Source: DATAEY01 sp045805565 (GTDB taxonomy: Bacteria > Actinomycetota > Thermoleophilia > Solirubrobacterales > Solirubrobacteraceae). From it: DNA of 60,593 nt. Positions 18,004 through 26,442 of this stretch are shown here, in pieces (position 1 is the first letter of the stretch; each line of letters starts with the position of its first letter). The translations under genes and the position numbers were made by a program. Location: the NCBI GenBank assembly GCA_045805565.1, contig JBJMKZ010000016.1:1-60593 (forward strand), given 5' to 3'. Under the pieces are notes generated by a model. The model searched no databases. It was given only the letters and a program-made list of their open reading frames with translations, and had not been told where the DNA came from.

Positions 18004-18096
18004 CGACGCCTGAGGGTAGCTGGAGTGAACCCCCGCGCTCGCGGCGATGCCTCGAGGTCGCGGCGGCGCCAAGTGCGGGCTGAGCGTGTTCTCCGG

Positions 18097-19173
18097 TCAG
18101 CCGACGGTCACGAGCTCCTTGGGATGCGAGGAGAGCACCTGGGCGCCGTCGGCGGTCACCGCCACCAGGTCCTCGATGCGCACGCCGAACCGGCCCGGCA
18201 GGTAGACCCCCGGCTCGACCGTCACCACGTTGCCCGCCTGCAGCGGATCGTCCGCGGCCTTCGAGAGCCGCGGCGCCTCATGGACCTCGAGGCCGACGCC
18301 GTGCCCGAGGCCGTGACCGAACCGCTTGCCGTGGCCGGCCGCCTCGATCAGCTCGCGCGCCGCCTGGTCGACCTCCCGCCCGGACCGGCCCGGGCGAACC
18401 GCCTCCAGGCCGGCATCCTGCGCGCGGCGTACCAGCTCGTAGACCTCCGTCGCCTCGCCGTCCAGCCGTCCGGTGGCCAGCGTGCGGGTGCAGTCCGAGC
18501 AGTAGCCATCGAGGCGCGCGCCCCAGTCCACGATAACGAGCACATCGCCGGGGATGACGGCGTCGCGCGGCTCGGCGTGCGGGATCGCGCCGTGAGGCCC
18601 TGCCGCCACGATCGACGGGAAGCTCGGCGCCTGCGCGCCTCGGTGGCGGATCTCGTCCTCCAGCTCGAGCGCCACCTCTGTCTCGCTGCGACCGGCGAAC
18701 CCGTGCCGCATGACCGCCGCCAGCGCCTCGTCGGCCAGCGCGGCCGCCGCCTCGATCCGCTCGCGCTCGTCCGGCTCCTTGATCGCCCGCAGATCCTCGA
18801 CCACGCCGCCGGCGGCCACCAGCTCGACGTCCGCCAGCCGCTCGGCCAGGCGACGATGCGCTCGCACCGAGACATGGGCGTCGTCGAAGCCCAGGCGCAG
18901 CGGCCGGCGCTGCGGGAGGGCAGCGCCGACGCTCTCCAACAGGTCGCGTTCGCCCTCCAGGCGGTCGAAGGACTCCACCTCCTGCGCCGCCCGCTCGACG
19001 TAGCGGAAGTCGGTGACGAAGCGGCGAACCCCGTCGTCCCCCGCCTCCACCACCGCCAGGCCGTTGGTCCCGCCGAAGCCGGTCAGGTAGCGCAGGTTGA
19101 ACGGCTCGGTCACCAGCAGGGCATCGACGTCTCGATCGGCGCAGCGGGCCGCGAGGCGGTCGGCCCGGGTCAT
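18097..19173 (-). CDS. pepQ: Xaa-Pro dipeptidase/aminopeptidase (M24)
   Basis: A 358-aa creatinase/prolidase-fold peptidase that removes residues next to proline. The C-terminal pita-bread domain has metal ligands in VIVDWGARLDGYCSDCTRT (two Asp), GHGLGHGVGLEVHE (His), VTVEPGVYLPG (Glu) and RIEDLVAV (Glu). The N-terminal domain begins RADRLAARCADRDVDALLVT. Start ATG 19173 overlaps the aroQ stop by ATGA. Neighbouring EF-P also handles proline-rich substrates, a common pairing, though not proof of linked function. Confidence 0.9.
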   Translation of the reverse strand: MTRADRLAARCADRDVDALLVTEPFNLRYLTGFGGTNGLAVVEAGDDGVRRFVTDFRYVERAAQEVESFDRLEGERDLLESVGAALPQRRPLRLGFDDAHVSVRAHRRLAERLADVELVAAGGVVEDLRAIKEPDERERIEAAAALADEALAAVMRHGFAGRSETEVALELEDEIRHRGAQAPSFPSIVAAGPHGAIPHAEPRDAVIPGDVLVIVDWGARLDGYCSDCTRTLATGRLDGEATEVYELVRRAQDAGLEAVRPGRSGREVDQAARELIEAAGHGKRFGHGLGHGVGLEVHEAPRLSKAADDPLQAGNVVTVEPGVYLPGRFGVRIEDLVAVTADGAQVLSSHPKELVTVG

Positions 19174-19610
19174 CGCCCCAGCTCCTGCGCCAGCCGCTCG
19201 AGCCCGTCGCGGTAGCCCTGTACGCCGCGACCGGCGAACCGCGCCACACACAGATCGCCGACCACCGAGGTGCGCCGCCAGCGCTCGCGGGCCTCCAGGT
19301 CGGACAGGTGGACCTCGACGGCGGGCAGCGCGGCCAGCTCCAGGGCGTCGTGGATCGCCCACGAGTAGTGCGTCCAGGCGCCCGGGTTGAGCAGCACGCC
19401 GTCCGCCAGCCCGTCGAGCCGGTGCAGGCGCTCGACGAACTCCCCCTCGTGGTTGGTGTGAAAGAAGCGCAGCTCGAGCGCCAGCTCGCGGCCGAACTCG
19501 GCGATCCGGTGCTCGAGCTGCGCGAACGACAGCCCGCCGTAGTGCTCGGGATCGCGCCGGCCGAGCTCGTCCAGGTTGACCCCGTGCATGATCTCGACCC
19601 GGTTGCGCAT
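19170..19610 (-). CDS. aroQ: Type II 3-dehydroquinate dehydratase
   Basis: Dehydrates 3-dehydroquinate to 3-dehydroshikimate in aromatic amino-acid biosynthesis. The 146-aa protein forms a dodecamer in relatives. Key motifs: GVNLDELGRRDPEHYGG (catalytic Tyr loop), FHTNHEGEFVERLH (His), NPGAWTHYSWAIHDAL, and VEVHLSDLEARE. The opening MHGVN replaces the usual NGPN. Start ATG 19610 lies two bases after the fusion gene's stop. The order aroC-aroKB-aroQ forms a compact shikimate operon. Confidence 0.92.
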   Translation of the reverse strand: MRNRVEIMHGVNLDELGRRDPEHYGGLSFAQLEHRIAEFGRELALELRFFHTNHEGEFVERLHRLDGLADGVLLNPGAWTHYSWAIHDALELAALPAVEVHLSDLEARERWRRTSVVGDLCVARFAGRGVQGYRDGLERLAQELGR

Positions 19611-19612
19611 CG

Positions 19613-21148
19613 TCAGCCCTCGACCAGCTCTGCGACGGCGGCCAGCAGGTCGTCCTCGGGCACCGTGCACCCGGTCCGCGGACGACCCGGAGCTTCGAGG
19701 AGCACGAATCCCACCGGGCCGCCCCCGCGCCGCTTCTTGTCGCGGGAAGCGGCATCCACCACCGTCTCGGGCTCGACACCGGCCAGCCGCGTGGGCAGCC
19801 CGTGCTGCTCGAGCAGGGCCGACACCTCCCGGCGCAGCTCGCCCTGTCCGGACAGGCGCAGCGCGGCCAGCAGCCCCAGCCCGACCGCCTCGCCGTGGCG
19901 GTAGCGCCCATAGCCGGTGGCGGTCTCGATCGCGTGGCCGACCGTGTGCCCCAGGTTGAGCACCTGCCGCTGGCCGGCATCGCGCTCGTCCTGGGCCACG
20001 ACCGCCAGCTTGGTCCGCGCGCACGCCAGGATCACATCCGGCTGGGCGCCGCCACCGGCGCCCCCGCGCACCCGCTGCCACAGCGAGCCGCCGGCGAGCA
20101 GCGCCGTCTTGACCACCTCGGCGTAGCCGGAGGCGAGCTCCTCGGCCGGGAGGCTGAGCAGGGTCGCGGGGTCGACCATCACCGCCGCGGGCTGGTGATA
20201 GGCGCCGACGTAGTTCTTCGCCTCGGGAATGTCGATCCCGGTCTTCCCGCCATAGGCGGAGTCCACCTGGGCGACGAGGGTGGTGGGCACCTGCACCAGC
20301 GCGACGCCTCGCTGGTAGGTCGCCGCACAGAAGCCGGCGAGGTCCCCCACCACTCCTCCCCCCAGCGCCACCAGGTGGTCGTCACGGGCCATGCCCTGGT
20401 GGGCCAGCGAACGCCAGACCAGCTCGGCCGAGGCGAGAGTCTTGGAACGCTCGCCGGGCTCGACGACCACCGTCCCCGCCAGCGGCTCGAGGGCCGGTCC
20501 GTGCAGGCGGTTGACGTTGGCGTCGGTGACGCAGAACCGCCGTCCCTCGAGCGGCCAGAAGCCGGAGCGCAGCAGTCCCGGGCCGGCATAGACGGGGTAG
20601 TCGCCCGACGCGCTGCGCGCCCAAAGCATGCGGATGCCCTCGGGCGCCCGCCCCAGCGCCTGCAGGGCGGCAAGCGCCCGCGTGACGACCCCGAGCCCGG
20701 ATGGGAGGATCGCGTCGGCCGACCGCTCGTAGAGGGGAAGCCGCTCGGCATAGAGCGCCTCGAAGCCGTCCCGGTCGCGCGCCAGGGGGCGATCTCCGTC
20801 GCCCACCCGCGTCCACGCCGTGCGCGCGTCGATCTCGAGCAGCACAGCGGTGTGGCGGGCCAGGGCGGCCCTCACCTGCTCCGATGCCAGGCTCCCGCCG
20901 CCGAGCGCAATCGCGCCTCCGTCGGCGCGGTCCAGCAGCGCGGCGGCCAGCGCCTCCTCTCGGGCCCGGAACTCGGCTTCGCCCCGCTGCTCGAAGAAGT
21001 CGCTGATCGCCATCCCGAGCTCGCGCTCGAGCAGGGCGTCGGTGTCGATCGGCTCCGTACCCAGCGCGGCCGCGGCCTCACGGGCGGCGGTCGTCTTGCC
21101 CGCGCCCATGAACCCTATGAACACCAGCGCCGGCTCTAGCGGCGCCAA
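19613..21148 (-). CDS. aroKB: Shikimate kinase - 3-dehydroquinate synthase fusion
   Basis: A 511-aa bifunctional protein. Residues about 8-165 are a shikimate kinase (Walker A GFMGAGKTT, DTDALLER, GGGSLAS, and the RPLARD lid Arg). Residues about 172-511 are dehydroquinate synthase (ALGGGVVGDLAGF, QVDSAYGGKTGID, LNLGHTVGHAIE, and the zinc-binding HGEAV). The joined domains catalyse steps 2 and 5 of the shikimate pathway. The first usable codon is a TTG at 21148 that overlaps aroC by 13 bases; a GTG at 21124 is an alternative. Both domains look intact with their catalytic residues. Confidence 0.92.
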   Translation of the reverse strand: MAPLEPALVFIGFMGAGKTTAAREAAAALGTEPIDTDALLERELGMAISDFFEQRGEAEFRAREEALAAALLDRADGGAIALGGGSLASEQVRAALARHTAVLLEIDARTAWTRVGDGDRPLARDRDGFEALYAERLPLYERSADAILPSGLGVVTRALAALQALGRAPEGIRMLWARSASGDYPVYAGPGLLRSGFWPLEGRRFCVTDANVNRLHGPALEPLAGTVVVEPGERSKTLASAELVWRSLAHQGMARDDHLVALGGGVVGDLAGFCAATYQRGVALVQVPTTLVAQVDSAYGGKTGIDIPEAKNYVGAYHQPAAVMVDPATLLSLPAEELASGYAEVVKTALLAGGSLWQRVRGGAGGGAQPDVILACARTKLAVVAQDERDAGQRQVLNLGHTVGHAIETATGYGRYRHGEAVGLGLLAALRLSGQGELRREVSALLEQHGLPTRLAGVEPETVVDAASRDKKRRGGGPVGFVLLEAPGRPRTGCTVPEDDLLAAVAELVEG

Positions 21149-22299
21149 TCGATGCGCTCCTTGTAGACGCGGACGGCGGTCAGGACGTCCTCGATGTGAT
21201 CGCCACCGAACTTCCGACGGTAGGCGTCGGCGAGGACGAAGGCGACCATCGCCTCGCCGACCACGCCCGCGGCCGGCACGGTGGTGGCGTCGGTGCGCTC
21301 GCGCAGGGCCGGCGCGGGCTCCTTGGTGGCCGTATCGACCGAGCGCAGCGGCTTGGTAAGGGTGGGCAGCGGCTTCATCGCTGCGGTCACCACCAGCGGC
21401 TCGCCGGTGGTCATCCCGCCCTCCAGCCCCCCGGCCCGGTTCGTCTCGCGGAAGTAGCCTCGCTCCGCCTCCCAGAAGATCTCGTCGTGAGCCTCGGAGC
21501 CGGGCTTGCCGGCCAGCTCGAAGCCCTCCCCGATGCCGACGCCCTTCATGGCCTGGATGGAGAGCACCGCCCCGCCGAGGCGCCCGTCGAGCCGCTCGTG
21601 CCAGGACACGTGCGACCCCAGGCCGGGCACCAGTCCAAAGGCGCGAACCTCGAAGATGCCCCCCAGTGACTCGTTCGCCTTGCGCAGGCGGTCGATCTCA
21701 TCGACCATCGCCTGGCCGGTGGCGGGGTCCAGGCAACGAACCGGGGATTCGTCGACGTGCTCGAAGTCCTCCGGTCCCAGGTCGTGGCGCAGGGGGGCCC
21801 GGACCGTGTTGATCTGGGTCACGTGGGAGAAGATCCGCACCCCCAGCGTGCGCAGGAAGACCTTGGCCAACGCGCCGCCGGCCACCCGGGCGGCGGTCTC
21901 GCGGGCGCTCGCCCGCTCCAGCACGTCGCGGACGTCGGTGAACCCGAACTTCTGGGTCCCGGCGAGGTCGGCGTGCCCCGGCCGTGGCAGGTGCACCTCC
22001 TCGATCCGCGCCTCCACCGGCCAGGGGTTCATGCGCTCCTCCCAGTTGGCGTAGTCGCGGTTGACCACCTGCAGGGCGACGGGGCTGCCGATCGTGCGAC
22101 CGTGGCGGATTCCCGCGCTGACGATCGCGGCGTCCTTCTCGATCTTCATCCGCCCGCCGCGCCCGTGGCCGAGCTGGCGGCGGGTGAGCTCGCGGTTGAG
22201 GTCGTCGGGCTCCAGGCGCAGGCCGGCAGGCAGCCCCTCGACGATGCAGGTCAGGCCGGGGCCGTGCGACTCGCCCGCGGTGGTGAAGCGCAGCTCCAT
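21136..22299 (-). CDS. aroC: Chorismate synthase
   Basis: Last step of the shikimate pathway, FMNH2-dependent; forms chorismate from EPSP. The 387-aa protein contains the signatures GESHGPGLTCIVEG near the start, RRQLGHGRGGRM, HADLAGTQKFGF (His), RASARETAARVAGGALAK and NRAGGLEGGMTTGEPL. Start ATG 22299 is used; a GTG three codons upstream (22308) is equally possible. It ends inside the start of the aroKB gene, so translation is coupled. Confidence 0.95.
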   Translation of the reverse strand: MELRFTTAGESHGPGLTCIVEGLPAGLRLEPDDLNRELTRRQLGHGRGGRMKIEKDAAIVSAGIRHGRTIGSPVALQVVNRDYANWEERMNPWPVEARIEEVHLPRPGHADLAGTQKFGFTDVRDVLERASARETAARVAGGALAKVFLRTLGVRIFSHVTQINTVRAPLRHDLGPEDFEHVDESPVRCLDPATGQAMVDEIDRLRKANESLGGIFEVRAFGLVPGLGSHVSWHERLDGRLGGAVLSIQAMKGVGIGEGFELAGKPGSEAHDEIFWEAERGYFRETNRAGGLEGGMTTGEPLVVTAAMKPLPTLTKPLRSVDTATKEPAPALRERTDATTVPAAGVVGEAMVAFVLADAYRRKFGGDHIEDVLTAVRVYKERIDWRR

Positions 22300-22372
22300 G
22301 GCGTCCACAGGTTACGTCCGCCGCCGGGCACGCCGGCCCCGCGGTCGGGTGCCGCCGGCTCGGCCGGCGCGC

Positions 22373-22855
22373 CTAGAGCGGGCGGGTGGCGTACCAGCCC
22401 AGGACCGCGGGCCCGACGACCATCCCCAACACGCCCCCCAGGGCCAGGAACGCCCCGAACGGCAACGCCGCCTTGCGCCCTTCGCGAAGGCCCCGGCGCG
22501 CGACGATGAGGGCGCCCACCGCGGTGCCGGCCAACAGCGCGAACAGCATCGCGGGAGCCACCATGCGCCCGAGGTAGAGGCCCATCACGGCGGCCAGCTT
22601 GACGTCCCCCATCCCCATTCCCCCAGGGCGGACGAGGGCGGCGGCGAGCAGGAAGCCGCCCGCGCCGAGCCCCGCCAGGAAGTGCTCGGGAAGCTCCTCG
22701 GGCGCGGCCAGCCCGAGTATCGCGACCGCCAGCACGGCCGCCGGGAGCAGGATCCGATCGGGGATCGTGCGTCGCTCGAGGTCGGTCAGGGTGACCGCCC
22801 CCAGCACCGCCGCCAGCGTCACGCCCAACCAGAGATGCGGCTGCCCTCGAGCCAT
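22373..22855 (-). CDS. Prepilin-peptidase-like A24 membrane protease (no methylase domain)
   Basis: A 160-aa multi-pass membrane protein with the two catalytic aspartates of the A24A family: the one in TLTDLERRTIPDRI and the one in GGMGMGDVKLAAVMG. It lacks the N-terminal domain with CxxC and methylase activity found in full-length PilD, so it resembles archaeal/actinobacterial truncated versions. It could process a type IV or Tad pilin, but no pilin genes are visible here. Start ATG 22855 is chosen because it gives the canonical short N-terminus; a long upstream open reading is shadow. Confidence 0.8.
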   Translation of the reverse strand: MARGQPHLWLGVTLAAVLGAVTLTDLERRTIPDRILLPAAVLAVAILGLAAPEELPEHFLAGLGAGGFLLAAALVRPGGMGMGDVKLAAVMGLYLGRMVAPAMLFALLAGTAVGALIVARRGLREGRKAALPFGAFLALGGVLGMVVGPAVLGWYATRPL

Positions 22856-22960
22856 CCGGGCGGACGTTATGCCCGCTGCTCCCGAGCCCGGCCGGTGAAA
22901 CGTTGCACGGCGCCACTTCCGTAACCCAGATGGGCCGTCCGCGCGCATTAGCCTGAGGGG

Positions 22961-23383
22961 GTGCTCGGGCGCCGCGTCCTGCTGCTGGTGGCGATCCTGG
23001 TGCTCAGCGGCTTCGTGACGGCGGTGCTGGCCCCTCCGGGGGTGCGCAGGCGGTTGGGCAGCGCGACGACCACCGGACCGGCTGCGCCCCCGTCTCACCG
23101 GGCTTCGCCTGGCCCCACCGGGGGTCGGATCGTGCGCGCCAGCGTTCACGTGAACCCGCGCCATCCGCCGGTGGTGAGGGCGCGGGTCGGCGACCTGATC
23201 GAGCTGAGCGTCGTCCTCGGCCGACCGTCCACCGTCGCGCTGGGCGATGAGCGCATCGAGAGCGGAGACGAGGACACCCCGGCGCGCTTCGACTTCATCG
23301 CCGACCAGACGGGCACCTATGGCATGCGCCGGCTCGACGACGGCGCGACGGTCGCGCGACTGGTGGTCTCCCGTGGCGCCTAG
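22961..23383 (+). CDS. Single-anchor exported protein, unknown
   Basis: A 140-aa protein with an N-terminal hydrophobic segment (RVLLLVAILVLSGFVTAVLA) and a small extracytoplasmic domain rich in beta-like sequence (RARVGDLIELSVVLGRPSTVALGDE and FDFIADQTGTYGMRRLDDG). The all-beta look is reminiscent of cupredoxin-like folds, but I see no clear copper ligands (one or two His only), so I do not name it. The GTG at 22961 has CTGAGGGG just upstream. It is divergent from the prepilin-peptidase gene and its stop overlaps that of the next minus-strand gene. Confidence 0.65.
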   Translation: MLGRRVLLLVAILVLSGFVTAVLAPPGVRRRLGSATTTGPAAPPSHRASPGPTGGRIVRASVHVNPRHPPVVRARVGDLIELSVVLGRPSTVALGDERIESGDEDTPARFDFIADQTGTYGMRRLDDGATVARLVVSRGA

Positions 23384-23583
23384 TGATCCGGGCGGTCCCG
23401 CCAGCGGGCCTGGGCGTCATGACCGGGCGTCCGGAATCCGGTGCCGTCACACCAGGGACAGGCGACCGTCCTGGACTCCCCGCCGAGATTCGAGATCACC
23501 CTGCCGGTCCCGCGGCACGGCATGCACGGATCCTGGCGCGGAGGCTCCGCCGAGCCGCTGCGATCCCTGGCTGGGGAGGGCAC
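23380..23583 (-). CDS. Small CxxCxGxG zinc-ribbon protein
   Basis: A 67-aa protein with two copies of the DnaJ-type zinc motif: CMPCRGTG and CPWCDGTG, spaced by about 18 residues. This makes a small zinc hairpin, perhaps binding unfolded protein or nucleic acid. I start it at GTG 23583 because a later ATG (23523) would lose the first Cys. The end overlaps the stop of the convergent gene at 23383 by 4 bases. It sits just downstream of aroE, 46 bases after its stop. I cannot assign a function beyond zinc binding. Confidence 0.7.
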   Translation of the reverse strand: MPSPARDRSGSAEPPRQDPCMPCRGTGRVISNLGGESRTVACPWCDGTGFRTPGHDAQARWRDRPDH

Positions 23584-23629
23584 CTGCGAGCGAGACTACC
23601 GCCTAGCTCGCGCCGCGCCGCTGGGGAGC

Positions 23630-24427
23630 TCAGGTCCCGGCGGCTGCCGCTCGCATCTCGTCCAGCGGCGCGGCATGGCCGGTCCAGCGCTCGAGCGAGA
23701 GCGCGCCTTGGCGGACCAGCACCTCCAGGCCGTCGACCACCGCGACGCCGGCCCGGCGGGCGGCGGACACGAGCTCCGTGTCCCGGCCCCCGTAGGGCAG
23801 GTCGACCACGCAGCGATACGCGTCGAGGAACCCCGGCGACAGGGGCAGGTCGCGCCACGGGCTCAGCTCCTCACCGAGGCCGACCGTGGTGCAGTTGACG
23901 AGGAGGTCGGCCGGCTCCGCGCGCTCCACCACCCGGCCGCCCAGACGCGCGCAGAGCTCGTGCGCGCGCTCGGGGCTGCGGTTCCACACCATCACCTCGC
24001 TGGCCCCGGCCGCCGTCAGCGCCCATACCGCGGCGCGGGCGCTGCCGCCCGCGCCCAGCACCATGGCGCGGGCGCCGGCCGGCGGCTGCGGCAGCGCGGC
24101 GAGCAGGCCGGGAGCGTCGGTGTTCGCCGCCTCTATGCGCCCGCCGTCGAACGTCAGCGTGTTGGTCGCGCCGATGGCCCGGGCGGCTTCGGTCGCCTCG
24201 TCGGCCAGCTCGAGGGCCGCCTGCTTGTGGGGAATGGTCACGTTCGCTCCCGCGAACCCGGCCGCCGGCAGCGCCGGCACCACCTCGGCGAGCAGCTCGG
24301 TGGGGACCGGGAGGAGCTGGTAGCGCCAGTCCTCGAGACCCAGCGCCCGGAAGGCCGCCTGGTGGATGGCGGGCGAGCGGCTGTGGGCGACCGGCCAGCC
24401 GAGGACGCCGGCCCGCCTCAGCCGCAC
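23630..24427 (-). CDS. aroE: Shikimate dehydrogenase
   Basis: Reduces 3-dehydroshikimate to shikimate with NADPH. The 265-aa protein has the substrate-binding SRSPAIHQAAF and NVTIPHKQAA (Lys), NTDAPG (Asp), and the nucleotide motif VLGAGGSARAAVWAL. The GTG start at 24427 overlaps the mltG stop by 10 bases, so the two are translated together. It is separated from the other aro genes by the prepilin-peptidase region, which is unusual but not rare. Full-length and intact. Confidence 0.92.
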   Translation of the reverse strand: MRLRRAGVLGWPVAHSRSPAIHQAAFRALGLEDWRYQLLPVPTELLAEVVPALPAAGFAGANVTIPHKQAALELADEATEAARAIGATNTLTFDGGRIEAANTDAPGLLAALPQPPAGARAMVLGAGGSARAAVWALTAAGASEVMVWNRSPERAHELCARLGGRVVERAEPADLLVNCTTVGLGEELSPWRDLPLSPGFLDAYRCVVDLPYGGRDTELVSAARRAGVAVVDGLEVLVRQGALSLERWTGHAAPLDEMRAAAAGT

Positions 24428-25893
24428 TTGACGGGCGAGCGACCGCCCTTCGCCGCGCGTGCCTGGCTGTAGCGCGCGGCATCGCGCTGGAACTGCTCGA
24501 AGCTGGTGGAGAAGGCGTGCTCGCCGCAGGTCCCCGGCTTGACCACGAAGTAGAGGACCCTGGACTGCGCAGGGTGCGCGGCGGCTTCGATCGCCGCCAT
24601 GCCGGGATTGCCGATCGGGGTGGGCGGCAGCCCGCGGTGGATGCGCGTGTTGTACGGGGAGTCGAGGCGCAGCTCGGATTCCCGCAACGCCCGGGTCTGG
24701 TTGTTGAGCGCGTAGCGCAAGGTCGCGTCGATACCGAGCGGATAGCCGATCTTGAGCCGGTTGTAGATGACGGCGGCGACCAGCCGGCGGTCCCCGGGAA
24801 CGGCGGCCTCGCGCTCGACCATCGACGCGACGATCAGCACGTCGTAGGGCGTCAGGTGCTTGCTGCGCGCGTAGCCGAGGTCCACCCGGGCGAAGCGCTG
24901 CTTGAAGGTCGACAGCTGCTTGCGGACGAGCTCGGAGACCGGCGCGCCGACCCGGACCTGGTAGGTGGCGGGGAACAGGAACCCCTCCAGGCTCGGGGTC
25001 GTGGCGGGAGCTCCGTACGCCTGCGGGTCGAGGAACCCCGACCGTCGCGTCGCGGCGCCGTAGCTTCCCCGCAGCGAGGTATGGGCAAGCAGCCTGCTGA
25101 CCTCGTGACGGGTGCGCCCCTCGGTGATCGTGATGTTGGTGGTCCGGGCCGGCGGCGGACCCTTGCTCAGGGCGTCCAGCGCCGCCCCGTAGGTCATGCC
25201 GCTACGCAGTTGATAGGCGCCCGGCTTGATATCGGCGCCGGCGAGCTGGACCCTCAGGCGGAACAGGAGGGGCGACGAGATGACGTGGTGTTCGGCCAGT
25301 CGGCGGCCGGCGTCCGCGACCGTGGCGCCCCGCGGGATGGCTACCGCCACGCGGGCGCCCCCCGCGCCGTGGAACGGCTGGAACAGCGCGAAGGCGAACC
25401 ACAGCGCCGCGAGCCCGACGACCAGCGCCAGGCCGGCGAGCACCCGCGTGGCCGTGCCGCCGCGATCCCCGGAGGACCACCGCTTTGGGTGCGAGTCGGG
25501 CGGCGGCTCGTCGAGCGCGCTCCAGTCCTCCACCGTCTCGCGGTCCAGGACCACCGAGGGCGCCTCCGTCGGCCGGACCGGGCGGGCGGGCGGCGCCGGC
25601 GCGGTGGTGCCGCGGGACGGCTGGGCGGTCTCGGCCGGCGGTTCGTCGACCGACGGGGCGTGGTCGCCCCGGGCGACGACCGGTTCGTCGACCGACGGGG
25701 CGTGGTCGCCCCGGGCGACGACCGGTTCGTCCACCGGCCGCGGCGGCGGTGTCCGGACCGGGGGCGGCATCGTCCCCTCCAACGGGGGGCCCTCGCGCTG
25801 CGCGCGTAGCGCCTCGCGCTCGGCACGGGCTCGCTCGCGCTCTTCGATGGTGCGCTGCGTCGGCGGAGGTGTCTTGCGGTCGAACAGGCCCAT
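24418..25893 (-). CDS. mltG: Endolytic murein transglycosylase MltG
   Basis: Cleaves nascent peptidoglycan and ends glycan chains. The 491-aa protein has a long cytoplasmic N-terminus (1-150) with a Pro-rich, charged region, one membrane helix (about 151-171), a LysM-like region (VAVAIPRGATVADAGRRLAEH), and the catalytic domain with the Glu in SMVEREAAVPGDRR (Glu360) plus NRLKIGYPLGIDAT and PYNTRIHRGLPPTPIGNPG. Residues 54-81 are a 14-residue repeat, twice. Upstream are ruvX and alaS, the common actinobacterial order. Confidence 0.93.
   Translation of the reverse strand: MGLFDRKTPPPTQRTIEERERARAEREALRAQREGPPLEGTMPPPVRTPPPRPVDEPVVARGDHAPSVDEPVVARGDHAPSVDEPPAETAQPSRGTTAPAPPARPVRPTEAPSVVLDRETVEDWSALDEPPPDSHPKRWSSGDRGGTATRVLAGLALVVGLAALWFAFALFQPFHGAGGARVAVAIPRGATVADAGRRLAEHHVISSPLLFRLRVQLAGADIKPGAYQLRSGMTYGAALDALSKGPPPARTTNITITEGRTRHEVSRLLAHTSLRGSYGAATRRSGFLDPQAYGAPATTPSLEGFLFPATYQVRVGAPVSELVRKQLSTFKQRFARVDLGYARSKHLTPYDVLIVASMVEREAAVPGDRRLVAAVIYNRLKIGYPLGIDATLRYALNNQTRALRESELRLDSPYNTRIHRGLPPTPIGNPGMAAIEAAAHPAQSRVLYFVVKPGTCGEHAFSTSFEQFQRDAARYSQARAAKGGRSPVKCG
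25639..25731 (-). repeat. Tandem 42-bp repeat inside mltG
   Basis: Two head-to-tail 42-base units (25639-25680 and 25681-25722), identical by eye, with a 9-base partial third. Each unit encodes a 14-residue peptide of the form VARGDHAPSVDEPV. The repeat lies in the cytoplasmic Pro-rich linker before the membrane helix, a region where length change is likely tolerated. Confidence 0.9.
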
Positions 25894-26043
25894 GGGCGAT
25901 CAGACGGCCGCCATCCGATCTGCGGACAGTCGCCGCCTGGGATACCGGCTGCTGCCCGCCCCGCCGTCGCGCAGCGCGGAGCACCGGCGGCCAAAGCCTA
26001 CCCGTCGCGGCCCGCAGGAGCGGCCCGCCCGACCTCGGCTCGG

Positions 26044-26442
26044 TCAGCCCGAGGCGCGTCCTCGCCACGCCATCCAGCCCTCGAGCAGGTGGGCCGCCGC
26101 GCGCGAGTCCTCGCTGGCGGAGCCCGGCGTGCGCTGCGCCATGCGAGTCGTCAGGCGCTCGTCGTAGACCTCGACCGGCACCGGCGCCAGTCGCTCGCCC
26201 AGCCGCTGCGCGAAAGCGCGCGCCTCGCCGGTCTGCTGCGAGTCCTCACCGCTCAGCGACAGCGGCAGGCCGACCACCACCCGCTCGACCCCGCGCTCGC
26301 GCACCAGCGCGCCGATCCGCTCGAGGCCGGGCTCCGTCCCCGGCTCGGCCAGCGGATCCATCGGGGTGGCCAGCGTGCCGGTGGGATCGCTGAGCGCGCA
26401 ACCGCAGCGGGCGCTGCCGTAGTCCAGCGCCAGGACGCGCAT
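26044..26442 (-). CDS. ruvX: Putative pre-16S rRNA nuclease RuvX (YqgF)
   Basis: A 132-aa RNase H-fold nuclease involved in 16S rRNA 5'-end maturation, formerly thought to be a Holliday junction resolvase. It has the N-terminal Asp in VLALDYGSARCG, the GLP segment VVVGLPLSLSGEDS (strand-Glu region) and the C-terminal DERLTTRMA with SEDSRAAAHLLEGW. The ATG at 26442 overlaps the alaS stop by one base (TGATG). Downstream, 150 bases separate it from mltG. Size is standard (about 130-150 aa). Confidence 0.9.
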   Translation of the reverse strand: MRVLALDYGSARCGCALSDPTGTLATPMDPLAEPGTEPGLERIGALVRERGVERVVVGLPLSLSGEDSQQTGEARAFAQRLGERLAPVPVEVYDERLTTRMAQRTPGSASEDSRAAAHLLEGWMAWRGRASG

